In this document: piece by piece, positions 30,965 to 41,467 of the stretch | Position numbering within the stretch: position 1 is the stretch's first letter | Layout: the number at the start of each line of letters is the position of its first letter | Program-made: the position numbers and the translations under genes | Notes under the pieces: generated by a model | What the model saw: the letters and a program-made list of their open reading frames with translations, nothing else | What the model was told of the DNA's origin: nothing | Databases searched by the model: none | Assembly (NCBI RefSeq): GCF_016125575.1 | Contig: NZ_WGLM01000005.1 | Location: forward strand, 682,001 to 746,000 | Direction of reading: 5' to 3' | Length of the DNA stretch: 64,000 nucleotides | Origin: Limimaricola sp. | GTDB taxonomy: Bacteria; Pseudomonadota; Alphaproteobacteria; Rhodobacterales; Rhodobacteraceae

Positions 30965-31576
30965 TCAGGCTTTCTTCTCGTCGCCGGGAAGGATGTATTT
31001 CGCGCCTTCCCAGGGGCTCATGAAATCGAACTGGCGATATTCCTGCACCAGCTTGACCGGCTCGTAGACCACGCGCTTGAGCGCCTCGTCATAGCGCACC
31101 TCGGTATGGCCGGTCGTCGGGAAGTCCTTGCGCAGCGGATGCCCGCGAAAGCCATAGTCGGTCAGGATGCGGCGCAGGTCGGGATGGCCCGAGAACAGGA
31201 TGCCGAACATGTCGAACACTTCGCGTTCGAACCAGTTGGCGCTGGGATGAACCGAGGTGATCGAGGGCACCATCTCGTCCTCGCGGACGGCCACGCGCAG
31301 GCGGATGCGGTGGTTCTGGTACATCGACAGGAAATGGTAGACCACGTCGAAGCGGCGGGCGCGGCCGGGATGATCGACGGCGGTGATGTCGACCAGCGAC
31401 GAGAACAGACAGGCCGGATCGGCCTGCAGGAACTCGACGAAGTCGACCAGCGCCGAGGGGGCGACATCGACGGTCAGCTCGCCGAAGGCCACGTCCCACG
31501 ACAGCACGCTGTCCTTGCGCTTGGCTTCCAGCAGCGCGCCCAGATCGGTCAGCGCGGCGGTTTTCGGGTCGGCCAT
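30965..31576 (-). CDS. nuoC: NADH-quinone oxidoreductase subunit C
   Basis: A 203-residue peripheral subunit (30 kDa equivalent). The family signature is [20 protein letters not shown] (about 134-153), followed by [12 protein letters not shown]. Unfused to NuoD. The gene ends in charged residues ILPGDEKKA. It lies five bases after nuoB and three before the sulfotransferase. Confidence 0.95.
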   Translation of the reverse strand: MADPKTAALTDLGALLEAKRKDSVLSWDVAFGELTVDVAPSALVDFVEFLQADPACLFSSLVDITAVDHPGRARRFDVVYHFLSMYQNHRIRLRVAVREDEMVPSITSVHPSANWFEREVFDMFGILFSGHPDLRRILTDYGFRGHPLRKDFPTTGHTEVRYDEALKRVVYEPVKLVQEYRQFDFMSPWEGAKYILPGDEKKA

Positions 31577-31581
31577 CTGGG

Positions 31582-32106
31582 TTACCTCACGATCGTGCCG
31601 GTGCGGCGGATCTTGCGCTGCAACTGCAGGATTCCATAAAGCAGCGCCTCGGCCGTGGGCGGGCAGCCCGGCACGTAGACATCGACCGGGACGATCCGGT
31701 CACAGCCCCGCACCACCGAATAGCTGTAGTGATAATAGCCGCCGCCATTGGCGCAGGAGCCCATCGAGATGACGTAGCGCGGTTCCGGCATCTGGTCGTA
31801 GACTTTGCGCAGCGCCGGGGCCATCTTGTTGGTCAGCGTGCCTGCGACGATCATCAGGTCCGACTGCCGCGGAGAGGCGCGCGGCGCGGTGCCGAAACGT
31901 TCGAGGTCGTAACGCGGCATCGAGGTATGCATCATCTCGACCGCGCAGCAGGCCAGCCCGAACGTCATCCAGTGAAGCGAGCCGGTGCGCGCCCAGTTGA
32001 TCATGTCGGCGGTCGAGGTGACGAGGAAGCCCTTGTCCTGCAACTCGGTATTCAACGCGCGGGCGGCCACGTCCATGTCGGCCCCGGCGGTGTTGGTGCC
32101 AGCCAT
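31582..32106 (-). CDS. nuoB: NADH-quinone oxidoreductase subunit B
   Basis: A 174-residue peripheral subunit that holds the terminal cluster N2. Cluster ligands appear as [19 protein letters not shown] and [11 protein letters not shown]. The ATG at 32104-32106 overlaps the nuoA TAA (TAATGG); a second ATG at 32115 would overlap nuoA further. The long in-frame extension upstream belongs to nuoA read in another frame. Confidence 0.96.
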   Translation of the reverse strand: MAGTNTAGADMDVAARALNTELQDKGFLVTSTADMINWARTGSLHWMTFGLACCAVEMMHTSMPRYDLERFGTAPRASPRQSDLMIVAGTLTNKMAPALRKVYDQMPEPRYVISMGSCANGGGYYHYSYSVVRGCDRIVPVDVYVPGCPPTAEALLYGILQLQRKIRRTGTIVR

Positions 32107-32471
32107 TACTGCCATTCCAGCGCCCCCTTCTTCCACTCGTAGGCAAAGCCGATGGTCAGGACCGCAAGGAACACCATCATCGACCAGAAGCCGACCATGC
32201 TGACATCCTTGAACGCCACCGCCCAGGGAAACAGGAACGCCACCTCGAGGTCGAAGATGATGAACAGGATCGACACGAGGTAGAACCGCACGTCGAACTT
32301 CATCCGTGCGTCGTCGAAGGCGTTGAAGCCGCATTCATAGGCCGAAACCTTTTCCGGATCGGGGTTGCGCACCGCCACGATGGCGGCGGCCAGAACCAGG
32401 ATCGCGCCCAGCGCGATGGCGAGCCCGAGGAAGATGATGATCGGAAGGTAGTTTGTGCTGATGGCGTGCAC
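32106..32471 (-). CDS. nuoA: NADH-quinone oxidoreductase subunit A
   Basis: A 121-residue membrane subunit of complex I (ND3 equivalent, three helices). After [20 protein letters not shown] come the conserved loop [20 protein letters not shown] and [20 protein letters not shown]. The GTG start at 32469-32471 is preceded by AAAGGAC seven bases away; a longer frame to 32537 adds non-homologous sequence. First gene of the nuo operon. Confidence 0.95.
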   Translation of the reverse strand: MHAISTNYLPIIIFLGLAIALGAILVLAAAIVAVRNPDPEKVSAYECGFNAFDDARMKFDVRFYLVSILFIIFDLEVAFLFPWAVAFKDVSMVGFWSMMVFLAVLTIGFAYEWKKGALEWQ

Positions 32472-32543
32472 GGCGGCTTGTCCTTTCGGCAACACGTATC
32501 GCGGCGGCGGCCCGGCTAGGGCCAGTCTGGCCGACATCCGGGG

Positions 32544-32571
32544 GTTTAGCCCTGCCCTTTGCCGGGGTCAA
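32544..32571 (-). promoter_or_regulatory. Candidate promoter of the nuo operon
   Basis: On the minus strand TTGACC (32571-32566) and CTAAAC (32549-32544) are separated by 16 bases, about 75 bases before the nuoA GTG. It is the best match in the 152-base gap between the leucine operon and nuoA. Transcription would yield a leader of about 65 bases. Confidence 0.5.
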
Positions 32572-32623
32572 CCGAAGCCATGCCGCACCCGGTGGGTTTC
32601 CGGGCCCTGAAAATGCGCAGTGC

Positions 32624-33010
32624 CTAGCGGTTGCGCGTCTCCCACCAGACGGTCAGCACGGCGGCCAGCATCATCGCGGCAACCGGGCCCCAAAGATTGC
32701 GCTCGGGCAAAGACGGGCTGGCGAGATTGGCAACCAGCGTCAGCACCCCGAAGAGCGCCACCACCCAGATGAAACGCGGCGGGGCCAGCGGATGGCGCCC
32801 GATGCCCGCGCGCCCTGCCACCACGAGGGCAAACCACAGCAGGATAAAGGCCTGCGCAAAGGCTGCAACGCGCAAATCGGGCGTCAGCACACCCGGCACT
32901 GCGCCGCCCATCGTGTAGCTGCCCCATGGCGCGCCAAAAGCCAGCGACAGCTGGAACAGGGCCACCACACCGGCCAGCCCGACATAGACCCAGCCCATCG
33001 CCCGCAGCAT
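32624..33010 (-). CDS. Small multi-pass membrane protein at the end of the leucine operon
   Basis: 128 residues with about four hydrophobic segments: MGWVYVGLAGVVALFQLSLA, AAFAQAFILLWFALVVAG, RFIWVVALFGVLTLVANLAS and VAAMMLAAVLTVWWETRNR. No catalytic motif; I do not recognise the family. The ATG overlaps the liuC stop (ATGA), so it is read with the leucine catabolic genes, and its end is 152 bases before nuoA. Confidence 0.7.
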   Translation of the reverse strand: MLRAMGWVYVGLAGVVALFQLSLAFGAPWGSYTMGGAVPGVLTPDLRVAAFAQAFILLWFALVVAGRAGIGRHPLAPPRFIWVVALFGVLTLVANLASPSLPERNLWGPVAAMMLAAVLTVWWETRNR

Positions 33011-33789
33011 CAGCGCCCCCAGCCCGGCTTGCGCCGGTCAAAGAAGGCGGCAATCCCCTCGGCCGCCTCGGCGCTTTCCCAGCGCTCCACCAGCGCTGCG
33101 ATGCTGGCCTCGATCATCGCCTCGTCCACGCGCGGGGCCAGGGCGCGGACCAGCCGCTTGGCCGCCGCCGCCGCGCCCGGCGCGGCCGCCAAATGCGCGG
33201 CGACCTCATCTTCCACCGCAGCCTCCAGCCCGTCGGGCGGCAGCGCGCGGGCGACAACACCCAGCCGCACCGCCTCGGCCGCGTCGAAAAGCCGGCCCGA
33301 CAGCATCACCCGCCGCGCCATCGCCGGGCCGATCCGGGCCAGCACGTAAGGCCCGATGGTCGCCGGGATCAGGCCAAGGCGCACCTCCGTCAGGCCGAAC
33401 CGCGCAGATTCGGCGGCCAGCGCCACGTCGCAGACGCAGGCAAGCCCCACGCCGCCGCCGAAGGCATCGCCGTGGATCGCCCCGATCAGCGGCTGCGGCA
33501 GCGTGTCGAGCGCGCGCAGCATCATCGCCAGCCGCCGCGCCTCGGCCGCGCGGGCAGGCCCGTCCGCCGCCATCTGCGCGCGCATCCAGCCCAGATCGCC
33601 CCCGGCGCAGAACGCCGCCCCCTCGGCCGCCAGGACCACCACGCGCACGGCCGGATCGGCGCCGAGTTGCGCTGCCGCCTGCGTGAGTTCGCCGATCATC
33701 GCAGCGTCCATCGCGTTGCGCTTCTCGGGCCGCCGCAGCACCAGCCGCGCCACGCCCCGCCCGTCGATGTCGAGTGCCAGGGTATCCAT
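33010..33789 (-). CDS. liuC: Enoyl-CoA hydratase/isomerase family, probable methylglutaconyl-CoA hydratase
   Basis: A 259-residue crotonase-fold protein. The oxyanion-hole segments are AFCAGGDLGWMRAQMA (near 65) and GDAFGGGVGLACVCDVALAA (near 105). In this operon it most likely hydrates 3-methylglutaconyl-CoA to HMG-CoA. ATG 33789 overlaps the liuE stop by one base (TGATG); a GTG just upstream (33792) is possible. Family assignment is firm; the exact substrate is inferred from neighbours. Confidence 0.88.
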   Translation of the reverse strand: MDTLALDIDGRGVARLVLRRPEKRNAMDAAMIGELTQAAAQLGADPAVRVVVLAAEGAAFCAGGDLGWMRAQMAADGPARAAEARRLAMMLRALDTLPQPLIGAIHGDAFGGGVGLACVCDVALAAESARFGLTEVRLGLIPATIGPYVLARIGPAMARRVMLSGRLFDAAEAVRLGVVARALPPDGLEAAVEDEVAAHLAAAPGAAAAAKRLVRALAPRVDEAMIEASIAALVERWESAEAAEGIAAFFDRRKPGWGR

Positions 33790-34679
33790 CACGCGGCCCC
33801 CGCCCGCGCCGCGGCGCGCAGCGCGCGCGCCATCTCGGCCGCCCGCGCCAGTGCCGCGCGGTCGACCCCGGTGACGTAGCCCAGCGCCTCGACCCGGTCG
33901 ACCAGCGCCTCGGTCGCCAGGTTGCCCGGCGCGCCGGGAGCGAAGGGGCAGCCGCCAAGCCCCCCCGCCGCGCCGTCGAAGGTGCGCAGGCCCATTTCCA
34001 GCGCCACCTCGACATTCTCCAACGCCTTGCCTCCGGTATCGTGGAAATGGCCGGCCAGCTGTTCCGGCGGAGCCACCTCCATCACAGCGCGCAACATCGC
34101 GGCCACCGTCTCGGGCCGGCCCTTGCCGATGGTGTCGCCCAGCGACAGCGGCATCGGCGCGACCGCGCGCAGCAGTTCGGCGGCGTGCGCCACGGCGGCG
34201 GGCGGCGTCGGGCCGTCATAGGGGCAATCGGTCACGCAGGAAATGTAGCCGCGCAGGGCAAACCCGGCCTCCAGCGCGGCGGCGGCGACGGGCGCCAGCC
34301 TTTCCACGCTTTCGGCGATGGAACAGTTGAGGTTGGCACGCGAAAACCCTTCCGAGGCCGAGATGAACACCGCCACCTCGTCGGGCACCTGCGCCAGCGG
34401 GGCACAGGCCGCGCGAAACGCCTCCCACCCCACCCTATTGGGGATCAGCACGCCAAGGCGCGCCGGGAAATCATAGCTGATCCCCTCCATCACCCGCGCG
34501 GTATCGGCCATCTGCGGCACGCGCCGGGGGCTGACGAAAGAGCCGATCTCGATCGCGGGAAGGCCCGCCGCGCCCAGTGCGTCGATCAGCGCGACCTTGC
34601 CTTGCACCGGGATCACGCCCGGTTCGTTTTGCAAGCCGTCACGCGGGCCCACCTCGTAGATATGGACCTGCTCGGTCAT
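33789..34679 (-). CDS. liuE: Hydroxymethylglutaryl-CoA lyase
   Basis: A 296-residue TIM-barrel lyase that splits HMG-CoA into acetoacetate and acetyl-CoA, the last step of leucine breakdown. The N-terminal motif EVGPRDGLQNE contains the catalytic Arg/Asp (13-14) and GLGGCPFAPGAPGN contains the active-site Cys (about 244). ATG overlaps the mccA stop (ATGA). Confidence 0.94.
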   Translation of the reverse strand: MTEQVHIYEVGPRDGLQNEPGVIPVQGKVALIDALGAAGLPAIEIGSFVSPRRVPQMADTARVMEGISYDFPARLGVLIPNRVGWEAFRAACAPLAQVPDEVAVFISASEGFSRANLNCSIAESVERLAPVAAAALEAGFALRGYISCVTDCPYDGPTPPAAVAHAAELLRAVAPMPLSLGDTIGKGRPETVAAMLRAVMEVAPPEQLAGHFHDTGGKALENVEVALEMGLRTFDGAAGGLGGCPFAPGAPGNLATEALVDRVEALGYVTGVDRAALARAAEMARALRAAARAGAA

Positions 34680-36607
34680 GCCCCCGGCTCCAGTTCCACC
34701 AGCAGCGCGCCGGCTGTCACCTGCTCGCCCGCGCGGACCACGACGCGGGCGACCGTGCCGTCGCGGGGGGCGCGCAAGACATGTTCCATCTTCATCGCCT
34801 CCAGCACGGCGACGCGCTGGCCCAGAACCACGCTGTCGCCCTCGGCGACGGCAACCTCGCGCACAAGGCCGGGCATCGGCGCCAGCACGGCATCGCCGCC
34901 TGCCACGTCGACTCCCTGCGCCAGCGGATCGACCAGCGCCACGACATGGCCCGTCGCGGGAAAGGTCACGCGGTCGCCATGCTGCAGGCCGCGCAGGGCG
35001 CGCACCCCGTCGAAGCGCCAGCCGTCGCGGCCGCGCCGCGCGGCAACGGTCCGGTCCCCGATGACCAGGTCATGCGCGTCGGGCCCCTGCGCGCGGATTA
35101 CCACCGTCACCGCCCGCCCCTCCGCCATCACCTCGACCGCGCGGTCAAGCGGCGCCCAGAGGGTGAAGCCGGTCAGCGGGTCGGCGGCCTGGTCCAGCCC
35201 GGTCAGCATCAGCACCGCCTGCGCCAGCGCGCCGGGCGTCAGCGGCGGCAGGGCGACAAGGCGGTCCAACCCGCGGCCGATCAGCCCGGTATCGAGGCGG
35301 GCGGCGACGAAATCGGCATCTGCTGCCAGCGCGCGCAGGAACGGCAGGTTGGTGACGGTGCCGGCCACTTCCGTTGCGGCCAACCCTTCGGCCAGCCGCG
35401 CCAGCGCGGTCTCGCGGTCCGGCCCATGGGCGATCAGCTTGGCGATCATCGGGTCGTACCATGGGCTGATCGTGTCGCCCGGCCCCACCGCGCTGTCGGC
35501 ACGCAGCCCCGGCGGAAAGGTCAGGTGCGCGAGCCGCCCGGTGGCCGGCAGAAAGCCCGCGGGCACATCCTCGGCGTAAAGCCGCGCCTCGATCGCGTGT
35601 CCGTCAAGGCGCACCTCGTCCTGCGTCAGCGGCAGGCCCTCGCCCGCCGCGACGCGCAATTGCCATTCGACAAGGTCTAGTCCGGTCACCGCCTCGGTGA
35701 CCGGGTGTTCGACCTGAAGCCGCGTGTTCATCTCCATGAACCAAAAGCCGTCGGGCCGCAGGCCATCGCTACCATCGACGATGAACTCGACCGTCCCCGC
35801 CCCGGCATAGCCGATCGCCTCGGCGGCGCGGACGGCCGCCTGCCCCATCGCCGCGCGGACCTCGGCCGTCATGCCGGGCGCGGGCGCCTCCTCGATCACC
35901 TTCTGGTGGCGGCGTTGCAGCGAGCAGTCGCGTTCATAAAGATGAATGGCCTTCGTGCCGTCGCCGAACACCTGCACCTCGATATGCCGGGGCCGGGTCA
36001 CGAATTTCTCAACCAGCACGGCCTCGTTGCCGAAGGCGGCGCGTGCCTCGGCCCGGGCGCTGGCCAGCGCCTCGGCGAACTCCCCCGGCCGTTCGACCAG
36101 CCGCATCCCCTTGCCGCCGCCGCCCGCCACCGCCTTGATCAGGACGGGATAGCCGATGGCGGCGGCCTCGGACGCCAGCCGCGCAGGGTCCTGATCGGCG
36201 CCGTGATAGCCCGGCACCACCGGCACGCCGGCCGCGGCCATCAGCCGTTTCGCCGCGTCCTTCAGCCCCATCGCGCGAATCGCCGTCTCGGACGGGCCGA
36301 TGAAGATCAGCCCGGCCTCGGCCACCGCCGCGACGAAATCGGGATTCTCGGACAGAAAGCCATAGCCCGGATGGATCGCCTCAGCCCCCGTCTGCAGCGC
36401 GGCGGCGATAATGGCCTCGCCGCGAAGGTAGCTTTCCGCGACGGGCGCGGGGCCGATCCGCACGGCGGTGGTCGCGTCCGCGACGTGCAAGGCCTCGGCA
36501 TCGGCATCGGAATGGACGGCAACCGTCTCGATCCCCAGCCTGTCGCAGGTGTGGATGATCCGGCGCGCGATCTCGCCGCGGTTGGCGATCAGGATGCGGC
36601 GGAACAT
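34676..36607 (-). CDS. liuD: Methylcrotonyl-CoA carboxylase, biotin-containing alpha subunit
   Basis: A 643-residue biotin carboxylase plus carrier. Domains: biotin carboxylase N-terminal (MFRRILIANRGEIARRI), ATP-grasp with GGGGKGMRLV, biotin carboxylase C-terminal, and a biotinyl domain with VLEAMKMEHVLRAP, biotin on Lys about 606. With the beta subunit it carboxylates 3-methylcrotonyl-CoA. ATG 36607 follows GGGAGGG; the frame runs on to 36892 through a repeat and is not protein-like there. Propionyl- or geranyl-CoA carboxylase are alternatives, but the neighbours favour leucine degradation. Confidence 0.93.
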   Translation of the reverse strand: MFRRILIANRGEIARRIIHTCDRLGIETVAVHSDADAEALHVADATTAVRIGPAPVAESYLRGEAIIAAALQTGAEAIHPGYGFLSENPDFVAAVAEAGLIFIGPSETAIRAMGLKDAAKRLMAAAGVPVVPGYHGADQDPARLASEAAAIGYPVLIKAVAGGGGKGMRLVERPGEFAEALASARAEARAAFGNEAVLVEKFVTRPRHIEVQVFGDGTKAIHLYERDCSLQRRHQKVIEEAPAPGMTAEVRAAMGQAAVRAAEAIGYAGAGTVEFIVDGSDGLRPDGFWFMEMNTRLQVEHPVTEAVTGLDLVEWQLRVAAGEGLPLTQDEVRLDGHAIEARLYAEDVPAGFLPATGRLAHLTFPPGLRADSAVGPGDTISPWYDPMIAKLIAHGPDRETALARLAEGLAATEVAGTVTNLPFLRALAADADFVAARLDTGLIGRGLDRLVALPPLTPGALAQAVLMLTGLDQAADPLTGFTLWAPLDRAVEVMAEGRAVTVVIRAQGPDAHDLVIGDRTVAARRGRDGWRFDGVRALRGLQHGDRVTFPATGHVVALVDPLAQGVDVAGGDAVLAPMPGLVREVAVAEGDSVVLGQRVAVLEAMKMEHVLRAPRDGTVARVVVRAGEQVTAGALLVELEPGA

Positions 36608-36629
36608 GGGCGCCCTCCCGGAATTGCGG

Positions 36630-36690
36630 TGGAGGGGGCGCTGCCCCCGCGCGCGTGCCGCGCGCCCCCCGGAGTATTTCGGGCAAGATG
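36630..36690 (-). repeat. GC-rich dispersed repeat, copy 3 (inverted)
   Basis: Read on the minus strand, CATCTTGCCCGAAATACTCC leads to a G run, a perfect hairpin GCGCGCG-TGC-CGCGCGC (36649-36665) and a hairpin GGGGGC-AGC-GCCCCC (36648-36634). It fills the 100-base gap between the two carboxylase subunit genes inside the leucine operon. Confidence 0.75.
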
Positions 36691-36707
36691 AAGCCGCATC
36701 GCCGCCC

Positions 36708-38294
36708 TCACATGCGGAACACGCCGAAGCGCGTCTCGGGGATGGGCGCGTTGCAGGCGGCGGCGAGGCTGAGGGCCAACACCGCGCGGCTGTGGCGCGG
36801 GTCGATGATGCCGTCGTCCCAGAGCCGCGCGGAAGCATAAAGCGGGTGGGATTGCTCGGCGAACTGGGCGATGACAGGGGCCTTGATGGCATCCTCCTCG
36901 GCGGGCGAGAGGACTTTTCCTGCGCGTTCCAGCGCCTCGCGGCGCACGGTGGCCAGCACGCCCGCGGCCTGTTCTCCGCCCATCACGGCAGTGCGGGAAT
37001 TCGGCCAAGTCCAGACAAAGTTCGGGCTGTAAGCCCTTCCTGCCATGCCATAGTTCCCGGCCCCGAAGGACCCGCCGACGATTAGCGTGATCTTTGGCAC
37101 GGCGGTGGTGGCAACCGCGGTGACCATCTTGGCGCCGTGCCGCGCGATGCCCTCGTTCTCGTATTTGCGGCCCACCATGAAGCCGGTGATGTTCTGCAGG
37201 AAGACCAGCGGGATGCGGCGCTGGCTGCACAACTCGACGAAATGGGCGCCCTTCTGGGCGGCCTCGGAAAACAGCACGCCGTTATTGGCGATAATGCCGC
37301 AAGGCCAGCCGTCGATATGGGCAAAGCCCGTGACCAGCGTCTCGCCGAAGCGGGCCTTGAACTCGTCCAGCCGCGAGCCGTCCACGATCCGCGCGATCAC
37401 CTCGCGGATGTCGTAGGGCGTGCGCAGGTCAGCAGGGACTATGTCAAGCAGGTCAGCCGGATCGCGGGTGGGCGGTTCCGGCGGTTCCCGCGTGACGCCC
37501 GGCGGAGTTTGCGCAGCCAGCGAAGCGATGGCCTGCCGCGCCAGCGCCAGCGCGTGGGCGTCGTCGCGGGCAAGGTAATCGGCCACGCCGGACAGGCGCG
37601 TGTGCACGTCGCCGCCGCCCAGATCCTCGGCGCTGACGATCTCGCCGGTGGCGGCCTTCACCAGCGGCGGACCCGCCAGAAAGATCGTGCCCTGGTCCTG
37701 AACGATGATCGACACGTCCGCCATCGCCGGGACATAGGCGCCCCCGGCCGTGCAGGAGCCCATGACAACGGCGATCTGGGCGATGCCCTTCGCCGACATC
37801 TGCGCCTGGTTGTAGAAGATGCGCCCGAAATGGTCGCGGTCGGGGAACACCTCGTCCTGGTTGGGCAGGTTGGCGCCGCCGCTGTCGACAAGGTAGATGC
37901 AGGGAAGTGAACATTGCGCCGCAACCTCTTGCGCACGCAGGTGTTTCTTGACGGTCATCGGATAGTAGGTGCCGCCCTTCACGGTGGCGTCGTTGCACAC
38001 AACCATCACCTGCCGTCCGTGCACCCGGCCCACGCCACAGATCAGCCCCGCGCCCGGCGCCGCGCCGTCATACATGCCATGCGCCGCCGTCGCGCCGATC
38101 TCAAGGAAAGGCGCGCCGGGGTCGAGCAGCGCCGCGACCCTGTCGCGCGGCAGCATTTTGCCACGCGCGACATGCCGGGCGCGCGCGGCCTCGCCGCCGC
38201 CGGCGGCGGCGGCTTGCGCGGCCTCAGCGACCTGGTGAAGGGCCTGCAGATGCGCGGAGCGGTTGGCCGTGGTGTCTTCCGGTGGCGGTGTCAT
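36708..38294 (-). CDS. liuB: Methylcrotonyl-CoA carboxylase, carboxyltransferase beta subunit
   Basis: A 528-residue crotonase-type carboxyltransferase. It transfers CO2 from carboxybiotin to 3-methylcrotonyl-CoA. Motifs include [20 protein letters not shown] (about 40-59), [35 protein letters not shown] and [23 protein letters not shown] 38294 overlaps the stop of the upstream zinc-ribbon protein (ATGA). The upstream frame to 38363 belongs to that gene. Confidence 0.93.
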   Translation of the reverse strand: MTPPPEDTTANRSAHLQALHQVAEAAQAAAAGGGEAARARHVARGKMLPRDRVAALLDPGAPFLEIGATAAHGMYDGAAPGAGLICGVGRVHGRQVMVVCNDATVKGGTYYPMTVKKHLRAQEVAAQCSLPCIYLVDSGGANLPNQDEVFPDRDHFGRIFYNQAQMSAKGIAQIAVVMGSCTAGGAYVPAMADVSIIVQDQGTIFLAGPPLVKAATGEIVSAEDLGGGDVHTRLSGVADYLARDDAHALALARQAIASLAAQTPPGVTREPPEPPTRDPADLLDIVPADLRTPYDIREVIARIVDGSRLDEFKARFGETLVTGFAHIDGWPCGIIANNGVLFSEAAQKGAHFVELCSQRRIPLVFLQNITGFMVGRKYENEGIARHGAKMVTAVATTAVPKITLIVGGSFGAGNYGMAGRAYSPNFVWTWPNSRTAVMGGEQAAGVLATVRREALERAGKVLSPAEEDAIKAPVIAQFAEQSHPLYASARLWDDGIIDPRHSRAVLALSLAAACNAPIPETRFGVFRM

Positions 38295-38689
38295 GGCCGC
38301 TCTCCCCGGTCCTGCGGGGCTGCGACCACAACCTGCCGTCCGCGCGCCGCCAATCCGTTCCAAAGCATGCCGGCCAGCCAGCCGACAGCGACGAGAACCA
38401 CCACCAGCAGCGCCAGTGTCACGGTGCCAAGCTCGGCACCCGCGGCGGCGTAGACCAGCGCCAACACTGCCGCGGTCAGCCCAACGATCATCAAGATCCC
38501 GGCCTTGACGCCGCCGGGATCGGTCGTGCTGGCCTCCAGCCGCAGCGGCGTGCCGCAGCCGGGACAGGCCACCACATCCTGCGGGCCGCGCGGCAAGGGC
38601 GCGCCGCCGCGATAGGCCACGTAAAGCGGTTGCAACGCGGCGCAGGACGGGCAGCGGCGTTTGGCCAGACGGGTGATCCAGCCGGTCAT
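38291..38689 (-). CDS. Zinc-ribbon membrane protein within the leucine operon
   Basis: 132 residues. The N-terminal part has CPSC ([19 protein letters not shown]) and CPGC ([16 protein letters not shown]), a four-cysteine zinc ribbon, followed by two hydrophobic helices (about 66-85 and 90-112) and a basic tail. It resembles DUF983-like small membrane proteins with a cytosolic zinc finger, but I would not assign a family firmly. Its start and stop overlap the synthetase and carboxylase genes (both ATGA), so it is produced together with them. Confidence 0.7.
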   Translation of the reverse strand: MTGWITRLAKRRCPSCAALQPLYVAYRGGAPLPRGPQDVVACPGCGTPLRLEASTTDPGGVKAGILMIVGLTAAVLALVYAAAGAELGTVTLALLVVVLVAVGWLAGMLWNGLAARGRQVVVAAPQDRGERP

Positions 38690-40236
38690 TGGCCCGCCTC
38701 GCTGCAAGCCATCGCCTTGAGATCCTTGCGGATGATCTTGCCCGTCACCGTCATCGGCAGTGCATCGAGAAATGTGATTTCCCTTGGATAGGAATGCCTT
38801 GCAAGGCGTTCCTTCACGAAATCCTGCAACGCGCGGGCAAGGTCGGCATCGGCGGCGACGCCGGCCCGCGGCACGACGTAGGCCTTGACGATCTCGGTGC
38901 GCAGCGCGTCGGGCTTGCCCACCACGCCGACGGTGGCGACGGCGGGGTGGCGCAGCAGGCAATCTTCGATTTCCGAGGGGCCGATACGGTAGCCGGCCGA
39001 GGTGATCACGTCATCCTCGCGGCCGACGAAGCGCAGGAAATCGCCCTCCCACTGGCCACGATCGCCGGTCAGCATCCAGTCGCCGCGATATTTCTCGGCG
39101 GTGGCCTCGGGCCGGTTCCAGTAGCCCAGCATCATCGAGGCCCCGCCGCGCCGCACAGCTATGTCGCCCTCGCCGTCGCAGGGCTGGCCCGCACCGTCCA
39201 GCACCGCCAATTCATAGCCCGGCACGGCCTGCCCGATGCAGCCGGGGCGGGCTGGAAACATCGCGGCGCAGGAGGTGGCGACCATGTTGCATTCGGTCTG
39301 GCCATAGAACTCGTTGATGGTCAGGCCCAGCGCGTCGCGCCCCCAATCCAGCATCTCGGCCCCCAGCGGCTCGCCCCCCGAGGCGACCGAGCGCAGGCCC
39401 GGCAGGCGCGCACCCTCGGCCTTCAGCATGCGCAGCGCGGTTGGCGGGAAAAACACATTCCGGACAGTGCTTTCACGGACGATCCTCAGGCAGTCTTCAA
39501 CCGTGAAGCGCGGCATGCGCGCGGCCACCACCGGCACGCCGAGCGCCAGCCCCGGCATCAACACGTCGAACAGCCCGCCGATCCAGGCCCAGTCGGCGGG
39601 GGTCCAGAGCCGGTCGTCCTGCTGGCCCAGAAAGTCGTGGCTGGCCTCGACCCCCGGTAGGTGGCCGGTGAGTATCTGGTGGCCATGCAGCGCGCCCTTG
39701 GGTGCGCCGGTGGTGCCGGAGGTGTAGATCAGCACCGCGGGGTCCTCGGGGCCGGTATCGGCCGTCTGGCACTGGCCCTGCGGCAGCGGCGCCTCTTCCG
39801 GCACCAGCACCGGCCCGCCCCAGGCCGCCAGCCCCGGATGCCCCTCGACATCGCCGATAACCAGCGCCGCCCCGGAATCATTCAACCGGGTCAGCAGCGC
39901 GTCGGGGCCGAAAAGCTTAAAGAGCGGGATCGAGATCGCGCCCAGCTTCCACACCGCCAGATGCGCCGCCGCCGTCCAGGCCGACTGGCTGCGCAAAACG
40001 CCCACACGCGCGCCCCGCGTGATGCCCCGCCCGGCCATCGCCAGCGCCAGCGCGTCGGCCATTGCGCGCAGGCCGGCATTGCTGACATCGCCCAGCACGG
40101 GGTCGAGGATGGCCAGCCGATCCGGATCCCGCGCGGCCCAGTCATCGCAGGCCTGCGCGGCCATGTTGAGCCGGGCGGGCAGCGCCCAGTCGAACCCGGC
40201 GCGCAAAGCGGCCCATGAGGGGGCGGGCTGCAGCAT
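38686..40236 (-). CDS. AMP-dependent acyl-CoA synthetase
   Basis: A 516-residue adenylate-forming enzyme of the acetyl/acyl-CoA synthetase type. P-loop [10 protein letters not shown] (172-181), [30 protein letters not shown] and the C-terminal catalytic lysine in [14 protein letters not shown]. Its position after isovaleryl-CoA dehydrogenase suggests a branched acid (such as isovalerate) or acetoacetate as substrate, but specificity cannot be read from the sequence. Its ATG overlaps the ivd stop (TAATG). Confidence 0.9.
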   Translation of the reverse strand: MLQPAPSWAALRAGFDWALPARLNMAAQACDDWAARDPDRLAILDPVLGDVSNAGLRAMADALALAMAGRGITRGARVGVLRSQSAWTAAAHLAVWKLGAISIPLFKLFGPDALLTRLNDSGAALVIGDVEGHPGLAAWGGPVLVPEEAPLPQGQCQTADTGPEDPAVLIYTSGTTGAPKGALHGHQILTGHLPGVEASHDFLGQQDDRLWTPADWAWIGGLFDVLMPGLALGVPVVAARMPRFTVEDCLRIVRESTVRNVFFPPTALRMLKAEGARLPGLRSVASGGEPLGAEMLDWGRDALGLTINEFYGQTECNMVATSCAAMFPARPGCIGQAVPGYELAVLDGAGQPCDGEGDIAVRRGGASMMLGYWNRPEATAEKYRGDWMLTGDRGQWEGDFLRFVGREDDVITSAGYRIGPSEIEDCLLRHPAVATVGVVGKPDALRTEIVKAYVVPRAGVAADADLARALQDFVKERLARHSYPREITFLDALPMTVTGKIIRKDLKAMACSEAGQ

Positions 40237-41399
40237 TACCCCATCGCCCCCATCAACTCGCGCCCGATCAGCATCCGGCGGATCTCGGACGTGCCCGCGC
40301 CGATCTCCATCAGCTTGGCGTCGCGGAACAGCCGCGCGACGGGCGCATCGGCCAGGAACCCCGCGCCGCCCAGCGCCTGCACCGCCTGGTGCGCCTGCAC
40401 CATCGCCTGCTCGCTGGCGAAAAGGCAGCAGGCGGCGGCATCCTGACGGGTCACCGTGCCGCGGTCGCAGGCGCGCGCCACCTCGTAGACATAGGCCCGT
40501 GCGGCGTTCATCGCGGTGTACATGTCGGCAATCTTGCCCTGCATCAGCTGGAAACTGCCCACCGGCTGGCCGAACTGGCGGCGAGTGGCGACGTAGGGCA
40601 TCACCTCGTCCAGACAGGCCGCCATGATGCCCAGTCCGATGCCCGCCAGCACGACGCGTTCGTAATCGAGGCCCGACATCAGGACGCGCACACCGCGCCC
40701 CTCCTCGCCCAGCACGTTCTCGAACGGCACCGCGACATCGTCAAAGATCAGCTCGGCGGTGTTCGAGCCGCGCATCCCCAGCTTGTCGAAATGCGGGCTG
40801 GTAGAGAAACCGGTCATCGACTTCTCGATCAGGAAGGCGGTGATGCCCTTGGCGCCCGCCTGCGGGTCGGTCTTGGCATAGACGACCAGCGTGTCGGCAT
40901 CGGGGCCGTTGGTGATCCAGTACTTGCTGCCATTCAGGCGGTAATGATCGTTGCGCCGCTCGGCGCGCAGGGTCATGGACACCACGTCGCTGCCCGCGCC
41001 GGCCTCGGACATGGCCAGCGCGCCCACATGGGTGCCCGCAACCAGCCCCGGCAGGTAGCGCCGCTTCTGCGCCTCGGTGCCGTTCAGCGAAATTTGGTTG
41101 ACGCAAAGGTTCGAATGCGCCCCGTAGGACAGCGAGACCGAGGCCGAGGCGCGCGCCACCTCCTCCACCGCCACGACATGGGCGAGGTATCCCATGCCCG
41201 CGCCGCCGTAATCCTCGGGCACGGTGACGCCCAGCAGGCCCAGCGCGCCCATCTCGGGCCAAAGCTCTGGCGGAAAGGCGTTGTTGCGGTCGATCTCGGC
41301 GGCCAGTGGCGCGACCCGCTCTTGCGCCCAGGCGTGGACCATGTCGCGCAGCGCGTTCACCTCTTCGCCAAGGTCGAAGCGCATGGATGCTGTGAACAT
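40236..41399 (-). CDS. liuA: Isovaleryl-CoA dehydrogenase
   Basis: A 387-residue acyl-CoA dehydrogenase that oxidises isovaleryl-CoA to 3-methylcrotonyl-CoA with FAD, passing electrons to ETF. Family signatures: [40 protein letters not shown] and [20 protein letters not shown]. It is the first gene of the liu operon (minus strand). Family certain; substrate inferred from the operon. Confidence 0.92.
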   Translation of the reverse strand: MFTASMRFDLGEEVNALRDMVHAWAQERVAPLAAEIDRNNAFPPELWPEMGALGLLGVTVPEDYGGAGMGYLAHVVAVEEVARASASVSLSYGAHSNLCVNQISLNGTEAQKRRYLPGLVAGTHVGALAMSEAGAGSDVVSMTLRAERRNDHYRLNGSKYWITNGPDADTLVVYAKTDPQAGAKGITAFLIEKSMTGFSTSPHFDKLGMRGSNTAELIFDDVAVPFENVLGEEGRGVRVLMSGLDYERVVLAGIGLGIMAACLDEVMPYVATRRQFGQPVGSFQLMQGKIADMYTAMNAARAYVYEVARACDRGTVTRQDAAACCLFASEQAMVQAHQAVQALGGAGFLADAPVARLFRDAKLMEIGAGTSEIRRMLIGRELMGAMG

Positions 41400-41467
41400 G
41401 GGCCTCCCTCCCCGGCGGTTGGCCCGATCCTGTGCCGGGCCGCCGGGAAGGTCAACGCCGCAACGGC

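Noticed and set aside
32471-32537. Upstream extension of nuoA to 32537
   Set aside because: The added residues do not match NuoA and the GTG at 32469-32471 has an AAAGGAC ribosome site.
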